A stretch of 64,000 bases of DNA from positions 62,001 to 126,000 of the forward strand of contig JACWDM010000002.1 of the NCBI GenBank assembly GCA_014654065.1, in the 5' to 3' direction. Every line of letters starts with the position of its first letter. The first letter of the stretch is position 1. The notes beneath the pieces are model-generated. The model worked only from the letters and a program-made list of their open reading frames with translations, was not told where the DNA came from and made no database searches. Made by a program: the position numbers and the translations under genes. The DNA comes from Pelagibacterales bacterium SAG-MED15 (GTDB taxonomy: Bacteria > Pseudomonadota > Alphaproteobacteria > Pelagibacterales > Pelagibacteraceae). Below are positions 46,852 through 55,093 of this stretch, in pieces.

Positions 46852-47697
46852 ATGATTTTAATTGACGGAAAAAAAGCAGCTGCAGAATTAAGAGGAGAAC
46901 TAAAACTTGAGGTCTCAGAGCTTAAAGAAAAATTTAATAAAGTTCCTGGACTTACTGTAATATTAATTGGCGATTTAACGCCAAGTCAAATTTATGTTAG
47001 GAATAAAGAAAAGTCAGCAAATGAAGTTGGTTTAAAATCAGAAGTAATTAAATATCCAGACTCTGTAGATGAAAAAACAGTTTTGGAAAAAATAGCAGAG
47101 TTAAATAGAGATAGTAGCGTATCAGGTATTCTTGTGCAATTACCATTACCAAAACATATTGATAAGCAAAAAGTTATAGAAGCAATAGTACCTGGAAAAG
47201 ATGTAGATGGATTTCATCCAATGAATGTTGGAAATTTATCATCTGGATATGAAAGTTCAGTTCCCTGTACACCGCTTGGCTGTTATTTATTAATAAAAAA
47301 AATTGAACCAAATCTTTCAGGAAAGAAAGCAGTAGTAATTGGTAGATCAAATTTAAATGGAAAGCCAATGACTCAATTATTATTAAAAGAAAATTGCACA
47401 GTAACGATAACTCACTCTAAAACTAAAGATTTAAAAGGCGAATGTCTTAAAGGAGATATAATCGTTGCAGCAGTTGGTATTCCGGAATTGGTTAAAGCAG
47501 ACTGGATTAAGAAAGATGCAATTGTAATAGATGTGGGAATTAATAAAACTGAAAAAGGTATTGTGGGCGATGTAGCCTTTGAAGAAGTTTCAAAAGTTGC
47601 TAAAGCCCTTACTCCAGTTCCAGGCGGGGTTGGACCTATGACAATTGCTTGTTTACTAAAAAATACTATTGAGTGTTTTAAAAGATCTCAAAAATAA
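46852..47697 (+). CDS. folD: Methylenetetrahydrofolate dehydrogenase / cyclohydrolase
   Basis: Bifunctional NADP-dependent oxidation of 5,10-methylene-THF to methenyl- and then 10-formyl-THF. The protein has 281 aa. YVRNKEKSANEVGL (catalytic Lys region), GILVQLPLPKHID, KDVDGFHPMNVG, VVIGRSNLNGKP and TPVPGGVGPMTIACL are all intact. The 10-formyl-THF feeds PurH, also in this window. Convergent with the SDR gene. Confidence 0.98.
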   Translation: MILIDGKKAAAELRGELKLEVSELKEKFNKVPGLTVILIGDLTPSQIYVRNKEKSANEVGLKSEVIKYPDSVDEKTVLEKIAELNRDSSVSGILVQLPLPKHIDKQKVIEAIVPGKDVDGFHPMNVGNLSSGYESSVPCTPLGCYLLIKKIEPNLSGKKAVVIGRSNLNGKPMTQLLLKENCTVTITHSKTKDLKGECLKGDIIVAAVGIPELVKADWIKKDAIVIDVGINKTEKGIVGDVAFEEVSKVAKALTPVPGGVGPMTIACLLKNTIECFKRSQK

Positions 47698-47699
47698 AT

Positions 47700-48413
47700 T
47701 TAAGAGAGTTTGGACCTACCACCATCAACAGCAATAATTTGACCAGTAACCCAAGAGCTTTCCTCAGTTAGCAAAAATTTTGCAAGTGCTGCTGAATCTT
47801 TACCTTCGCCAAGTCTTTTTAATGGATGAGCTTTGGCTATGCCTTCAGCGAGTGCTTTATTTTTTAACATAGGTTGAGCAATCTTTGAATTTGTTAAACT
47901 TGGTGCAATACAATTAACCCTAATACTCGGAGCAAATTCTGCAGCAAGTGAAACTGTCAAACCTTCTACAGCAGCTTTTGCTGATGCGATTATTGAATGA
48001 TTAGTAAAACCCCTTTGCGCAGCAACTGTGGAAAATAAAACAACTGATCCCTTATTTTTTTTTAAACTTTCTTGAAAACCCTTGATAACATCAACTGCAG
48101 AGTAAAGATTTAGTTTCATACACTTATTGAAATCCTGTTCAGTCACCATCCTAATTGGTTTAAGGTCTATAGATCCAACACAATATGCAATACCACAAAT
48201 ATCATTTACGTCTTTATTAACTTTTTCTACAAAGCCATCTTTAAGAACATCCGCAACTGTATAATTATAACCAAGTTTATTGGATATATTTTTTACTTCT
48301 TCCTCATTTCTTGCAACTAAGTGAACATTTGATATGCCAGCACTTTTTAACTGTTCTGCTAAACTAGATCCAATTGAACCTGTGGCACCAAATATCAAAA
48401 ACTTTCCTGACAT
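47700..48413 (-). CDS. Short-chain dehydrogenase/reductase family protein lacking the catalytic Tyr
   Basis: 237 aa, Rossmann fold with a variant nucleotide motif FLIFGATGSIGSS (about 6-18) and a C-terminal AVDGGRS typical of SDRs. The active-site YxxxK is replaced: the segment reads HSIIASAKAAVEG, so the Tyr position is Ile while Lys stays. The usual Ser is in FSTVAAQRG. This may be a binding or atypical enzyme. It is divergent from the photolyase-like gene by 27 bp, suggesting common control; in marine bacteria such SDRs often neighbour photolyases (recollection). Confidence 0.88.
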   Translation of the reverse strand: MSGKFLIFGATGSIGSSLAEQLKSAGISNVHLVARNEEEVKNISNKLGYNYTVADVLKDGFVEKVNKDVNDICGIAYCVGSIDLKPIRMVTEQDFNKCMKLNLYSAVDVIKGFQESLKKNKGSVVLFSTVAAQRGFTNHSIIASAKAAVEGLTVSLAAEFAPSIRVNCIAPSLTNSKIAQPMLKNKALAEGIAKAHPLKRLGEGKDSAALAKFLLTEESSWVTGQIIAVDGGRSKLS

Positions 48414-48440
48414 AAATAATTTTTACGTTATAGTTATATT

Positions 48441-49937
48441 ATGAAGTTATTTTTTATACTTGGAAACCAGTTATTTCCACCTAAATATTTAGACCGCTTC
48501 AAAAATGATCACCTATTTTTTATGTCCGAAGACCATGAATTATGTACATATGAAAAGCATCATAAACTTAAAATTTTGTTGTTTTTGTCAGCAATGAGAT
48601 CCCATTTAGATCATCTAAAAAAAAATACATTCAAAGTTGAATACTCTAGAATTGACTCAAATGATTTTAAAAAAGATTATTTAGAGAAAGTTAAAAAAGT
48701 AATAAAATTAAAAAAAATAAAAGAAATTACAAGTTTTGAAATTGAAGATAAGTTTTTTGAAAAAAAAGTTCAAAACTTTGTAAAAAAAAATGATCTTATT
48801 TGGAACAAAATTAAATCACCGATGTTTTTAAACTCTAGAGAGGAGTTTAATAATTATTTATCAAAAAATAAAAGACCTTTTATGGCAACTTTTTATAAAG
48901 GTACCCGACAAAAATTAAATATATTAATGACGAAAGATGGGAATCCTGAGGGGGGTAAATGGAGTTTTGATGAAGATAATCGAAAGAAACTTCCTAAAAA
49001 TACAAAAGTTCCAAAGTTTCGAAATATTAATGAAACAAAACACACTAAAAACTTAAAACCTATTATTGAAAAAATATTTAAAGATCACCCAGGAAGTACC
49101 AAAAATTTTTGGTTTGCTACAGAGTATAATGATGTTGTGAAACTCTTAAATTTTTTCTTAAAAGAAAAATCAAATTTGTTCGGTGACTATGAAGACGCAG
49201 TTGATCAGGGAAATAATATTTTATTTCATAGTGCATTAAGTCCATACATTAATTTAGGTCTTATAACTCCTGAATATATTATTTCTAAAACTTTAGAATT
49301 TCATAAGAAAAATAAAATTAGACTGAATTCTTTAGAAGGTTATGTAAGACAAGTTATTGGATGGAGAGAATTTATGCGTGGTGTTTATCAAAAGTATAGC
49401 GACGAAATGGAGACGAGAAATTTTTTTAAACAAAACAGAAAAATGAAAGATTCATGGTACGAAGGAACAACTGGTTTACCTCCTTTAGATTACGCAATTA
49501 AAAATGCTTTAAATCATGGTTGGTCGCATCACATTGAAAGGTTAATGATACTCTCAAATATTATGAACTTATGTGAACTCAAACCTAAAATTGTTTACAA
49601 ATGGTTTATGGAAATGTTTGTAGACTCTTCTGATTGGGTAATGGTGCCAAATGTTTATGGAATGGGTTTATTCAGTGATGGAGGAATTTTTGCTACTAAG
49701 CCTTATATTTGTGGATCAAGTTACTTTATGAAAATGATGGATTTTAAAAAAGGGGAGTGGTGCAATACAATGGATGGATTGTATTGGAGATTTATAAATA
49801 GAAATAGAACTTTCTTTTTAAAAAACCCAAGACTGTCGATGATGGTAAGAATTTTTGACAAAATGAAACCTGAGAGAAAAAAATTAATATTGTCAGAGGC
49901 TGAAAAATTTATTAATAAAAATACATATGGCAATTAA
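48441..49937 (+). CDS. Cryptochrome/photolyase, FeS-BCP/(6-4)-type, with apparent loss of the Fe-S loop
   Basis: 498 aa. The N-terminal DASH/PhrB-like alpha/beta part starts FILGNQLFPPKYLDRFKNDHLFFMSEDHELCTYEKHHKLKILLFLSAMRSH. The FAD domain has GYVRQVIGWREFMRGVYQ, HHIERLMILSNIMNL and DSSDWVMVPNVYGMGLFSDGGIFATKPYICGSSYF, which mark the bacterial (6-4) photolyase / CryB group. The stretch that normally carries three of the four Fe-S cysteines after YxC is shortened to EWCNTMDGLYWRF. It is the first of three plus-strand genes with DCC and DUF2256 proteins. Confidence 0.93.
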   Translation: MKLFFILGNQLFPPKYLDRFKNDHLFFMSEDHELCTYEKHHKLKILLFLSAMRSHLDHLKKNTFKVEYSRIDSNDFKKDYLEKVKKVIKLKKIKEITSFEIEDKFFEKKVQNFVKKNDLIWNKIKSPMFLNSREEFNNYLSKNKRPFMATFYKGTRQKLNILMTKDGNPEGGKWSFDEDNRKKLPKNTKVPKFRNINETKHTKNLKPIIEKIFKDHPGSTKNFWFATEYNDVVKLLNFFLKEKSNLFGDYEDAVDQGNNILFHSALSPYINLGLITPEYIISKTLEFHKKNKIRLNSLEGYVRQVIGWREFMRGVYQKYSDEMETRNFFKQNRKMKDSWYEGTTGLPPLDYAIKNALNHGWSHHIERLMILSNIMNLCELKPKIVYKWFMEMFVDSSDWVMVPNVYGMGLFSDGGIFATKPYICGSSYFMKMMDFKKGEWCNTMDGLYWRFINRNRTFFLKNPRLSMMVRIFDKMKPERKKLILSEAEKFINKNTYGN

Positions 49938-50277
49938 AGTTTTTTTTAATAATTCCTGTAATGTTTGTAGATTAGAGATAAATCACTATAAGAAGATTGC
50001 TGATAGTAATTTAGAATGGGTTGACATAACAAATAACGATGAAGCTTTAAAATTAACCTCAAAATCACAGGCAGAATTATTAAGAAGACTTCATGTAATC
50101 GAGGATGGAAAAGTAATAGGTGGCGCTAAAGCTTTTGTTATAATATGGTCAAAAATTCCTAAATATAATTTTCTGGCAAAAATATTTTCAATTAAGCCTT
50201 TATTTGTTTTATTCCATTATGGCTATGAAGTAATTGCCTATTTTTTATTTTTGAAAAATAAACACCAACTAAAGTGA
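49927..50277 (+). CDS. DCC family thiol-disulfide oxidoreductase-like protein (DUF393)
   Basis: 116 aa, thioredoxin-like. The family motif DxxCxxC appears as NNSCNVCRLE (about 8-17), with Asn for the first Asp; GGAKAFVIIWSKIPKYNFLAKIFSIKPL is the second conserved block. A C-terminal hydrophobic stretch (LFVLFHYGYEVIAYFLFL) may touch the membrane. It overlaps the photolyase-like gene by 11 bp and the DUF2256 gene by GTGA, which ties the three in one operon. Redox partner unknown. Confidence 0.9.
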   Translation: MAIKVFFNNSCNVCRLEINHYKKIADSNLEWVDITNNDEALKLTSKSQAELLRRLHVIEDGKVIGGAKAFVIIWSKIPKYNFLAKIFSIKPLFVLFHYGYEVIAYFLFLKNKHQLK

Positions 50278-50399
50278 AAAAACAAAATTTACCCTCTAAA
50301 ACTTGTTTAGTTTGTAAAAGACCTTTTGTTTGGAGAAAAAAATGGAGATTAAATTGGGATCGGGTTAAGTATTGTTCAAAAAAATGCTCTTCTAAATAA
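50274..50399 (+). CDS. DUF2256 mini-protein (missing from the ORF track)
   Basis: 41 aa from GTG at 50274 (overlaps the DCC stop as GTGA) to TAA at 50399. It has two CxxC-type pairs: KTCLVCKRPFVWRKKW and VKYCSKKCSSK, with the WRKKWxxxWDxVKYCSxxC signature of DUF2256. It probably binds a metal ion. DUF2256 genes often lie beside photolyase/cryptochrome genes. It ends 8 bp inside the convergent second photolyase gene. Too short for the supplied track. Confidence 0.9.
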   Translation: MKKQNLPSKTCLVCKRPFVWRKKWRLNWDRVKYCSKKCSSK

Positions 50400-51537
50400 A
50401 TTCTTGAACTATTTTTGGAATATGATTTTTAAAATTAAAAAAACCTTTATTACAATATTTCCAAGAATACTGATCAATCTTTCTATATAAAAATGAGATA
50501 TTTTTTAATTTGTTAGAATTTATAAAATCAAGATTTTCACCAACAGAGGGATATAAACATAATAAATTATCATTCATAGTATCTAAGTCTCTAATATCAA
50601 TTATTTCGCAATCAATTGATTTTTCCAAAAGCCTCTTTTTTTGATCTTCAAATAAATTTCCTTTAAATTCAATATTTTTTTGACTTAATTTTATTTTTCT
50701 ATTCTCATTTTTATTTGATACTAAAAAAACTTTATTAAATTTATTATCCTTAAAATCAGAAGTTTCAAATGAAAGATTGTTATCAAAAATAATTAAGTTT
50801 TTATTTTTAATATCTTGCATATTTTCAAAGTTTTTTGTTTCTATAGAATAAGTTCTATTATCAAATATTGGCTGAGCATCCTCATTTAGTTTTACATTTT
50901 GAAATCTGTTGTAACTAAACAATTTTATATTCCATTCTTTAGCAATGTAGTTTTTTCCTTTTGTTTGTACTCCTGCGACCCATCTCCAACCTAAAGTGTT
51001 AGAGGCAGCATCACCATCGAACAAATGTTGTAAAAAGAATTCTGCACCCAATTGCCAAGGTAATTTAAGTGTAAAAATCCAAATACTAGCAAACCACATT
51101 CTGGCATGGTTATGTAAGTAATTGTTTTCTTTAAGTTCTTTCACCCATTCGTCGAAGCATTTTAAATTAGTACCTCCGTTTATTGCATTTTTATAATCCT
51201 GATCATTTGAATAATCTTTTTTAATTTTTTCTAAATCGGATAAATAGTCTTTCCATACTGTGGGTCTTAATTCCAGCCATCCTTTCCAATAAACTCTCCA
51301 TAGAACTTCTTGAATAAATTTTTCATTTTTACTGAAAGAAAATTTTTTAAGAGACTTATCTATAACTTCTATTTCATTAATAATTCCGTGTGAAATATAT
51401 GGAGACAGACAAGATATATTATTCCTTTTTTTAGAGCCATAATCAAAATTCCTAAGTTTTGCATATTGATTAAGATTATTTTCAATAAATCTTTCTAGTT
51501 GTTCGATGGCCGCAGATCTACTTGGCAAAAAGTTCAT
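50392..51537 (-). CDS. Photolyase-like protein with FAD domain first and an alpha/beta domain at the C-terminus
   Basis: 381 aa. Residues about 1-215 are a clear photolyase FAD-binding domain, without the usual preceding antenna domain: SCLSPYISHGIINEIEV, QEVLWRVYWKGWLE, LHNHARMWFASIWIFTLKLPW and DGDAASNTLGWRWVAGVQTKGK. The rest (about 230-340) reads like a Rossmann-type domain (NLIIFDNNLSFE, NKVFLVSNKNEN, CEIIDIRDLDTM), then YSWKYCNKGFFNFKNHIPKI. This would be a circular permutation of the standard photolyase. The first half is confident; the nature of the second half is inferred. Confidence 0.85.
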   Translation of the reverse strand: MNFLPSRSAAIEQLERFIENNLNQYAKLRNFDYGSKKRNNISCLSPYISHGIINEIEVIDKSLKKFSFSKNEKFIQEVLWRVYWKGWLELRPTVWKDYLSDLEKIKKDYSNDQDYKNAINGGTNLKCFDEWVKELKENNYLHNHARMWFASIWIFTLKLPWQLGAEFFLQHLFDGDAASNTLGWRWVAGVQTKGKNYIAKEWNIKLFSYNRFQNVKLNEDAQPIFDNRTYSIETKNFENMQDIKNKNLIIFDNNLSFETSDFKDNKFNKVFLVSNKNENRKIKLSQKNIEFKGNLFEDQKKRLLEKSIDCEIIDIRDLDTMNDNLLCLYPSVGENLDFINSNKLKNISFLYRKIDQYSWKYCNKGFFNFKNHIPKIVQEFI

Positions 51538-51543
51538 TAATGA

Positions 51544-52725
51544 TTATTTTAGTTTTTTTTTGTGAAAATTTATAAATCTTTCAACATTTGACTTATTAAA
51601 TGATTTATTTTCTTCGAAAGATACTTTTTTCATAGAGTATGCATTACTTTTTGTAACTCTCGAATAAATTATAACATTGCCTTTATAAAGTTTTAATTTT
51701 ATTGATCCGTTAACTTTACTTCTTTTTGTATCTACAATTTTTTGAATTTTTAATCTTTCCTTTGAATACCAATAACCGTTATAAATTAATTCAGCATATT
51801 TTGGCATTACCCCATCTTTTTTATGCATCGTCTCTTTGTCTAATGTTATTGACTCAATGGCTCTATGAGCTTGAACTAGCAATGTACCTCCAGGAGTTTC
51901 ATAAACACCCCTAGATTTTATTCCAAGAAATCTATTTTCTACTAAGTCAACTCTACCAATTCCATTTTTACCAGCAATTTGATTTAGTTTTTCTAAAAGT
52001 TTTGCAGGATTTAATTTTTTCCCATTTACACTTATTGGATCTCCATTGCTAAATCCAATTGTTATAAAGGTTGGTTTGTTAGGTGCTTTCTCAGGAGATG
52101 TAGTTCTTTGAAATATGAAATCTGGCGCAGAATTTTTAGGATTTTCTAGTGCTTTACCTTCTGTAGATGTATGCAATAAATTATCATCTACTGAAAAAGG
52201 TGGTGCACCTTTTTTATCTTTAGGTATTGGTATATTATGTTTTTTTGCGTAATTAATTAAATCAGTTCTAGATTTAAGTTTCCAAATTCTCCAAGGAGCA
52301 ATAATTTTTATTTTTGTGTCGAAGTAATGATAACCAAGCTCAAATCTTACTTGATCATTACCTTTGCCTGTAGATCCATGAGAAACCGCATAAGCTTTAA
52401 ATTTTTTTGCAATCTTTATTTGATCTTTAGCAATTAAAGGTCGAGCTATGGATGTACCAAGTAAATAAACACCTTCGTAGATTGCATGACCTCTGATCAT
52501 AGGGAAAACATAATCTTTAACAAATATATTTTTTAGATCATTTATTATTATATTTTTTACACCCAGCTTTTTTGCATTACTTATAATTTTTTTCTTATCC
52601 ATTTTTTGTCCAATGTCTGCAGTATATGCTATTATTTCGGCATCATAGTTTTCTTGAAGCCATTTAAGTATAATTGATGTATCTAAACCGCCAGAGTACG
52701 CGAGTACAATTTTTCTTTTTTTCAT
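51544..52725 (-). CDS. argG: Argininosuccinate synthase
   Basis: ATP-dependent ligation of citrulline and aspartate. The protein has 393 aa. The PP-loop is AYSGGLDTSIILKWL (about 9-23). GSTGKGNDQVRFE and the C-terminal VYETPGGTLLVQAHRAIES are intact. It lies 6 bp upstream of the second photolyase, on the same strand. Normal length. Confidence 0.98.
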   Translation of the reverse strand: MKKRKIVLAYSGGLDTSIILKWLQENYDAEIIAYTADIGQKMDKKKIISNAKKLGVKNIIINDLKNIFVKDYVFPMIRGHAIYEGVYLLGTSIARPLIAKDQIKIAKKFKAYAVSHGSTGKGNDQVRFELGYHYFDTKIKIIAPWRIWKLKSRTDLINYAKKHNIPIPKDKKGAPPFSVDDNLLHTSTEGKALENPKNSAPDFIFQRTTSPEKAPNKPTFITIGFSNGDPISVNGKKLNPAKLLEKLNQIAGKNGIGRVDLVENRFLGIKSRGVYETPGGTLLVQAHRAIESITLDKETMHKKDGVMPKYAELIYNGYWYSKERLKIQKIVDTKRSKVNGSIKLKLYKGNVIIYSRVTKSNAYSMKKVSFEENKSFNKSNVERFINFHKKKLK

Positions 52726-52732
52726 TATTTAT

Positions 52733-53239
52733 TTAGCTACAGCTTTTTTTTGCTTCGTTATAAGCTTTTGTAAAACCTAAAAGTGAATAGTGATCAATTG
52801 TTTGTGATCCCGATGAATTATATCCTGATATCATAATTCTTGAGCCTTTTTTCATAGTTCTAATCATTTTTTTCTCAATTTTATTATCGGCAATCCATGC
52901 AAAATTTTGCTGTGTGATATCAAAATTATATTTGTTTTTACCGGACTTAGCCGTAATTGAATTTTGCTTATTAAATTCATAACCAGGTGTAATACTAACT
53001 TCATCCTTAATTTTTTCGTTCGGTCTAAAAGTTACAAATAGCCTAGCGTCTCTTTTATTTGTTTTTGGAGCTTGAAGAACAGGTTTTGATTGTGCAAAAC
53101 ATACAACTCCAGTATCTTTCACTAGAACCATAGTTTCCCAATCTTTGAACTTTCCAACCTTTTTAACTTCTTCTGCAGTTACGTTAAATCCAACAAATAA
53201 AAAAAGAGTTATATAAAATATTTTTTTAATTAAGGACAT
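52733..53239 (-). CDS. Invasion-associated locus B (IalB) family secreted protein
   Basis: 168 aa with a signal peptide (MSLIKKIFYITLFLFVGFNVTAEE). KFKDWETMVLVKDTGVVCFAQSKPVLQAP is the IalB-type start (W-x-V ... C), and FAWIADNKIEKKMIRTMKKGSRIMISGYNSSGSQTIDHYSLLGFTKAYNEAKKSC ends with the second conserved Cys. The name comes from Bartonella; in free-living alphaproteobacteria it is a periplasmic protein of unknown function. It overlaps the aldo-keto reductase gene by 10 bp. Confidence 0.9.
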   Translation of the reverse strand: MSLIKKIFYITLFLFVGFNVTAEEVKKVGKFKDWETMVLVKDTGVVCFAQSKPVLQAPKTNKRDARLFVTFRPNEKIKDEVSITPGYEFNKQNSITAKSGKNKYNFDITQQNFAWIADNKIEKKMIRTMKKGSRIMISGYNSSGSQTIDHYSLLGFTKAYNEAKKSCS

Positions 53240-54267
53240 GGGTTTGGGTATAAATTTTGAACTTCATTAATTTCTTTTAAAATTTCTTTTGTAAGATTAA
53301 CATTTACACTTTCTACATCAGTTTTCAACTGATCCATCCTGGTTGCGCCGATTATCACGCTGGTAACAAAAGGTTGAATTTCACAAAACTTAAGTGACAT
53401 CTGAGCCATATCAAGGTTATGCTTTTCTGCTATTTTATAGTACGCTTCAACAGCATTTTCAGTATTTGGCTTGTTATATCTTGTCCAAAAATCCCCATCT
53501 ACTGCAAGTCTAGATTTTTCTGGTCTTTCTTTATTTCTGTACTTTCCAGTTAAGAACCCAATTGCAAGAGGAGAATATGCTAGTAGTCCAATTTTTTCCC
53601 TAACAGATATTTCAGCTAAACCGACTTCGTAAGTACGATTAAGTAAATTATAAGGATTTTGTACCGACATCATTCTTGGTAAATTTTTTTCATTTGAAAT
53701 TTGTAAAAATTTGGATGCACCCCACGGAGTTTCATTTGATAAACCAATATGTCTAATTTTTCCATCCTTAATAAATTTTTGTAAATTTTCTAATATGTCT
53801 TCAAACTTATTCCAGTCATCATTATCACTATGTTCATAACCTAATCTTCCAAACATATTCGTATTTCTTTCAGGCCAGTGTAATTGATATAGATCTATAT
53901 AGTCAGTTTTTAATCTTTTTAAGCTACCCTCTATTGCCTCAGACATATTCTTAATTCCAAATTGATTACCCCCACCTCTGACGTAAGATCTCATAGGTCC
54001 AGAAACTTTTGTTGCCAGAATAACTTTGTCTCTCTTTTTTGTTTTTTCAAACCAATTACCAATTATAACTTCTGTATGGCCAAATGTTTCAGCCTTGGGA
54101 GGTATTGAATAAATTTCAGCAGTGTCCCAAAAATTAACGCCTCTATCTATTGCAAAATCCATTTGTTCAAAACCTTCTATTTCAGTGTTTTGTTCACCCC
54201 AGGTCATCGTACCGAGACAAATTGTACTTACTTTCAAGTCTGTATTACCTAATTTCTTATAATTCAT
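53230..54267 (-). CDS. Aldo/keto reductase (Tas-like)
   Basis: 345 aa from the ATG at 54267 (MNYKKLGNTDLKVSTICLGTMTWGEQN). The 27 extra residues in the track (MSVKIHIIYIIIFFYIF...) overlap the divergent gene and are not family-like. It is a TIM-barrel NADPH-dependent oxidoreductase; WDTAEIYSIPPKAETFGHTE holds the catalytic Asp and Tyr, and DYIDLYQLHWPERNTNMFG and SVIIGATRMDQL are typical. Substrate unknown. Confidence 0.92.
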   Translation of the reverse strand: MNYKKLGNTDLKVSTICLGTMTWGEQNTEIEGFEQMDFAIDRGVNFWDTAEIYSIPPKAETFGHTEVIIGNWFEKTKKRDKVILATKVSGPMRSYVRGGGNQFGIKNMSEAIEGSLKRLKTDYIDLYQLHWPERNTNMFGRLGYEHSDNDDWNKFEDILENLQKFIKDGKIRHIGLSNETPWGASKFLQISNEKNLPRMMSVQNPYNLLNRTYEVGLAEISVREKIGLLAYSPLAIGFLTGKYRNKERPEKSRLAVDGDFWTRYNKPNTENAVEAYYKIAEKHNLDMAQMSLKFCEIQPFVTSVIIGATRMDQLKTDVESVNVNLTKEILKEINEVQNLYPNPCP

Positions 54268-54294
54268 TAAATATTTATTACTTTTAATTGATCT

Positions 54295-54328
54295 CTTGAA
54301 AATGTAAAAAAATATTATTATATATATT
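54295..54328 (+). promoter_or_regulatory. Possible promoter of the BI-1 gene
   Basis: TTGAAA (54296-54301) with A/T-rich -10 candidates TATATA (54319-54324) or TATATT (54323-54328), immediately before the ATG at 54331. If used, the leader would be absent or only a few bases. The site is weak because the region is all A/T. Confidence 0.3.
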
Positions 54329-54330
54329 AT

Positions 54331-55086
54331 ATGAATTTTAACAGACAAAATTTATTTCAAGCAACGGCTGCAAAAAAAACAGTTATATGGGATGAGGGCC
54401 TAAGATCTTACATGCTTAAGGTCTATAACTATATGGCGACCGGAGTACTGTTGACAGGAATAATTGCATTATTATCATTTAAAATGTCTGTGATTACAGA
54501 TGCCCAAGGAGCTATAATAGGTTTTACTTCACTCGGTAATGCACTTTTCTTCTCAGGATTAAAATGGGTTGTTATGTTAGCTCCTCTTGGAATTGTATTT
54601 TATATGAGCTTTGGAATAAATAAAATGAGTGCTGGAAAAGCACAAACTGTTTTTTGGGTCTTTGCGGCTTTGATGGGTTTGTCTTTATCTTGGATCCTTC
54701 TTGTCTACACCGGCGTGAGTGTTGCTAGGGTATTTTTTATTACTTCTGCAACTTTTGGAGCAATGAGTATTTATGGATACACAACTAAAAGGGATTTAAC
54801 TAAGTTAGGTTCGTTTTTGATGATGGGTTTAATAGGAATAATTATTGCCTCATTAATTAATATATTTTTAAAATCTTCAATGATGTATTTTGTTATCTCA
54901 ATTTTAGGAGTTTTGATTTTTGTTGGACTAACAGCTTATGACACACAAAAGATCAAAAATATGTATGCTGCTTCAGATTCTGGTGAGATTATAGGAAAGA
55001 AAGCAGTAATGGGTGCATTAACTCTTTACTTAGACTTCATAAATCTTTTCATAATGCTTTTAAGACTTTTTGGTCAAAGAAGATAA
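54331..55086 (+). CDS. Bax inhibitor-1 / YccA family membrane protein
   Basis: 251 aa with seven hydrophobic segments. EGLRSYMLKVYNYMATGVLLTGIIALL is the typical BI-1 N-terminus, VFFITSATFGAMSIYGYTTKRDLTKLGSFLMMGLIGIIIA the centre, and VGLTAYDTQKIKNMY ... ALTLYLDFINLFIMLLRLFG the signature end with conserved Asp. In E. coli YccA modulates FtsH; other members are Ca2+-leak channels. Divergent from the aldo-keto reductase. Confidence 0.95.
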   Translation: MNFNRQNLFQATAAKKTVIWDEGLRSYMLKVYNYMATGVLLTGIIALLSFKMSVITDAQGAIIGFTSLGNALFFSGLKWVVMLAPLGIVFYMSFGINKMSAGKAQTVFWVFAALMGLSLSWILLVYTGVSVARVFFITSATFGAMSIYGYTTKRDLTKLGSFLMMGLIGIIIASLINIFLKSSMMYFVISILGVLIFVGLTAYDTQKIKNMYAASDSGEIIGKKAVMGALTLYLDFINLFIMLLRLFGQRR

Positions 55087-55093
55087 TTAATAA

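Noticed and set aside
54268-54348. 27-residue N-terminal extension of the aldo-keto reductase ORF
   Set aside because: It covers the divergent promoter region and the start of the BI-1 gene and is not like the family; MNYKKLGNTDLKV is the usual start.
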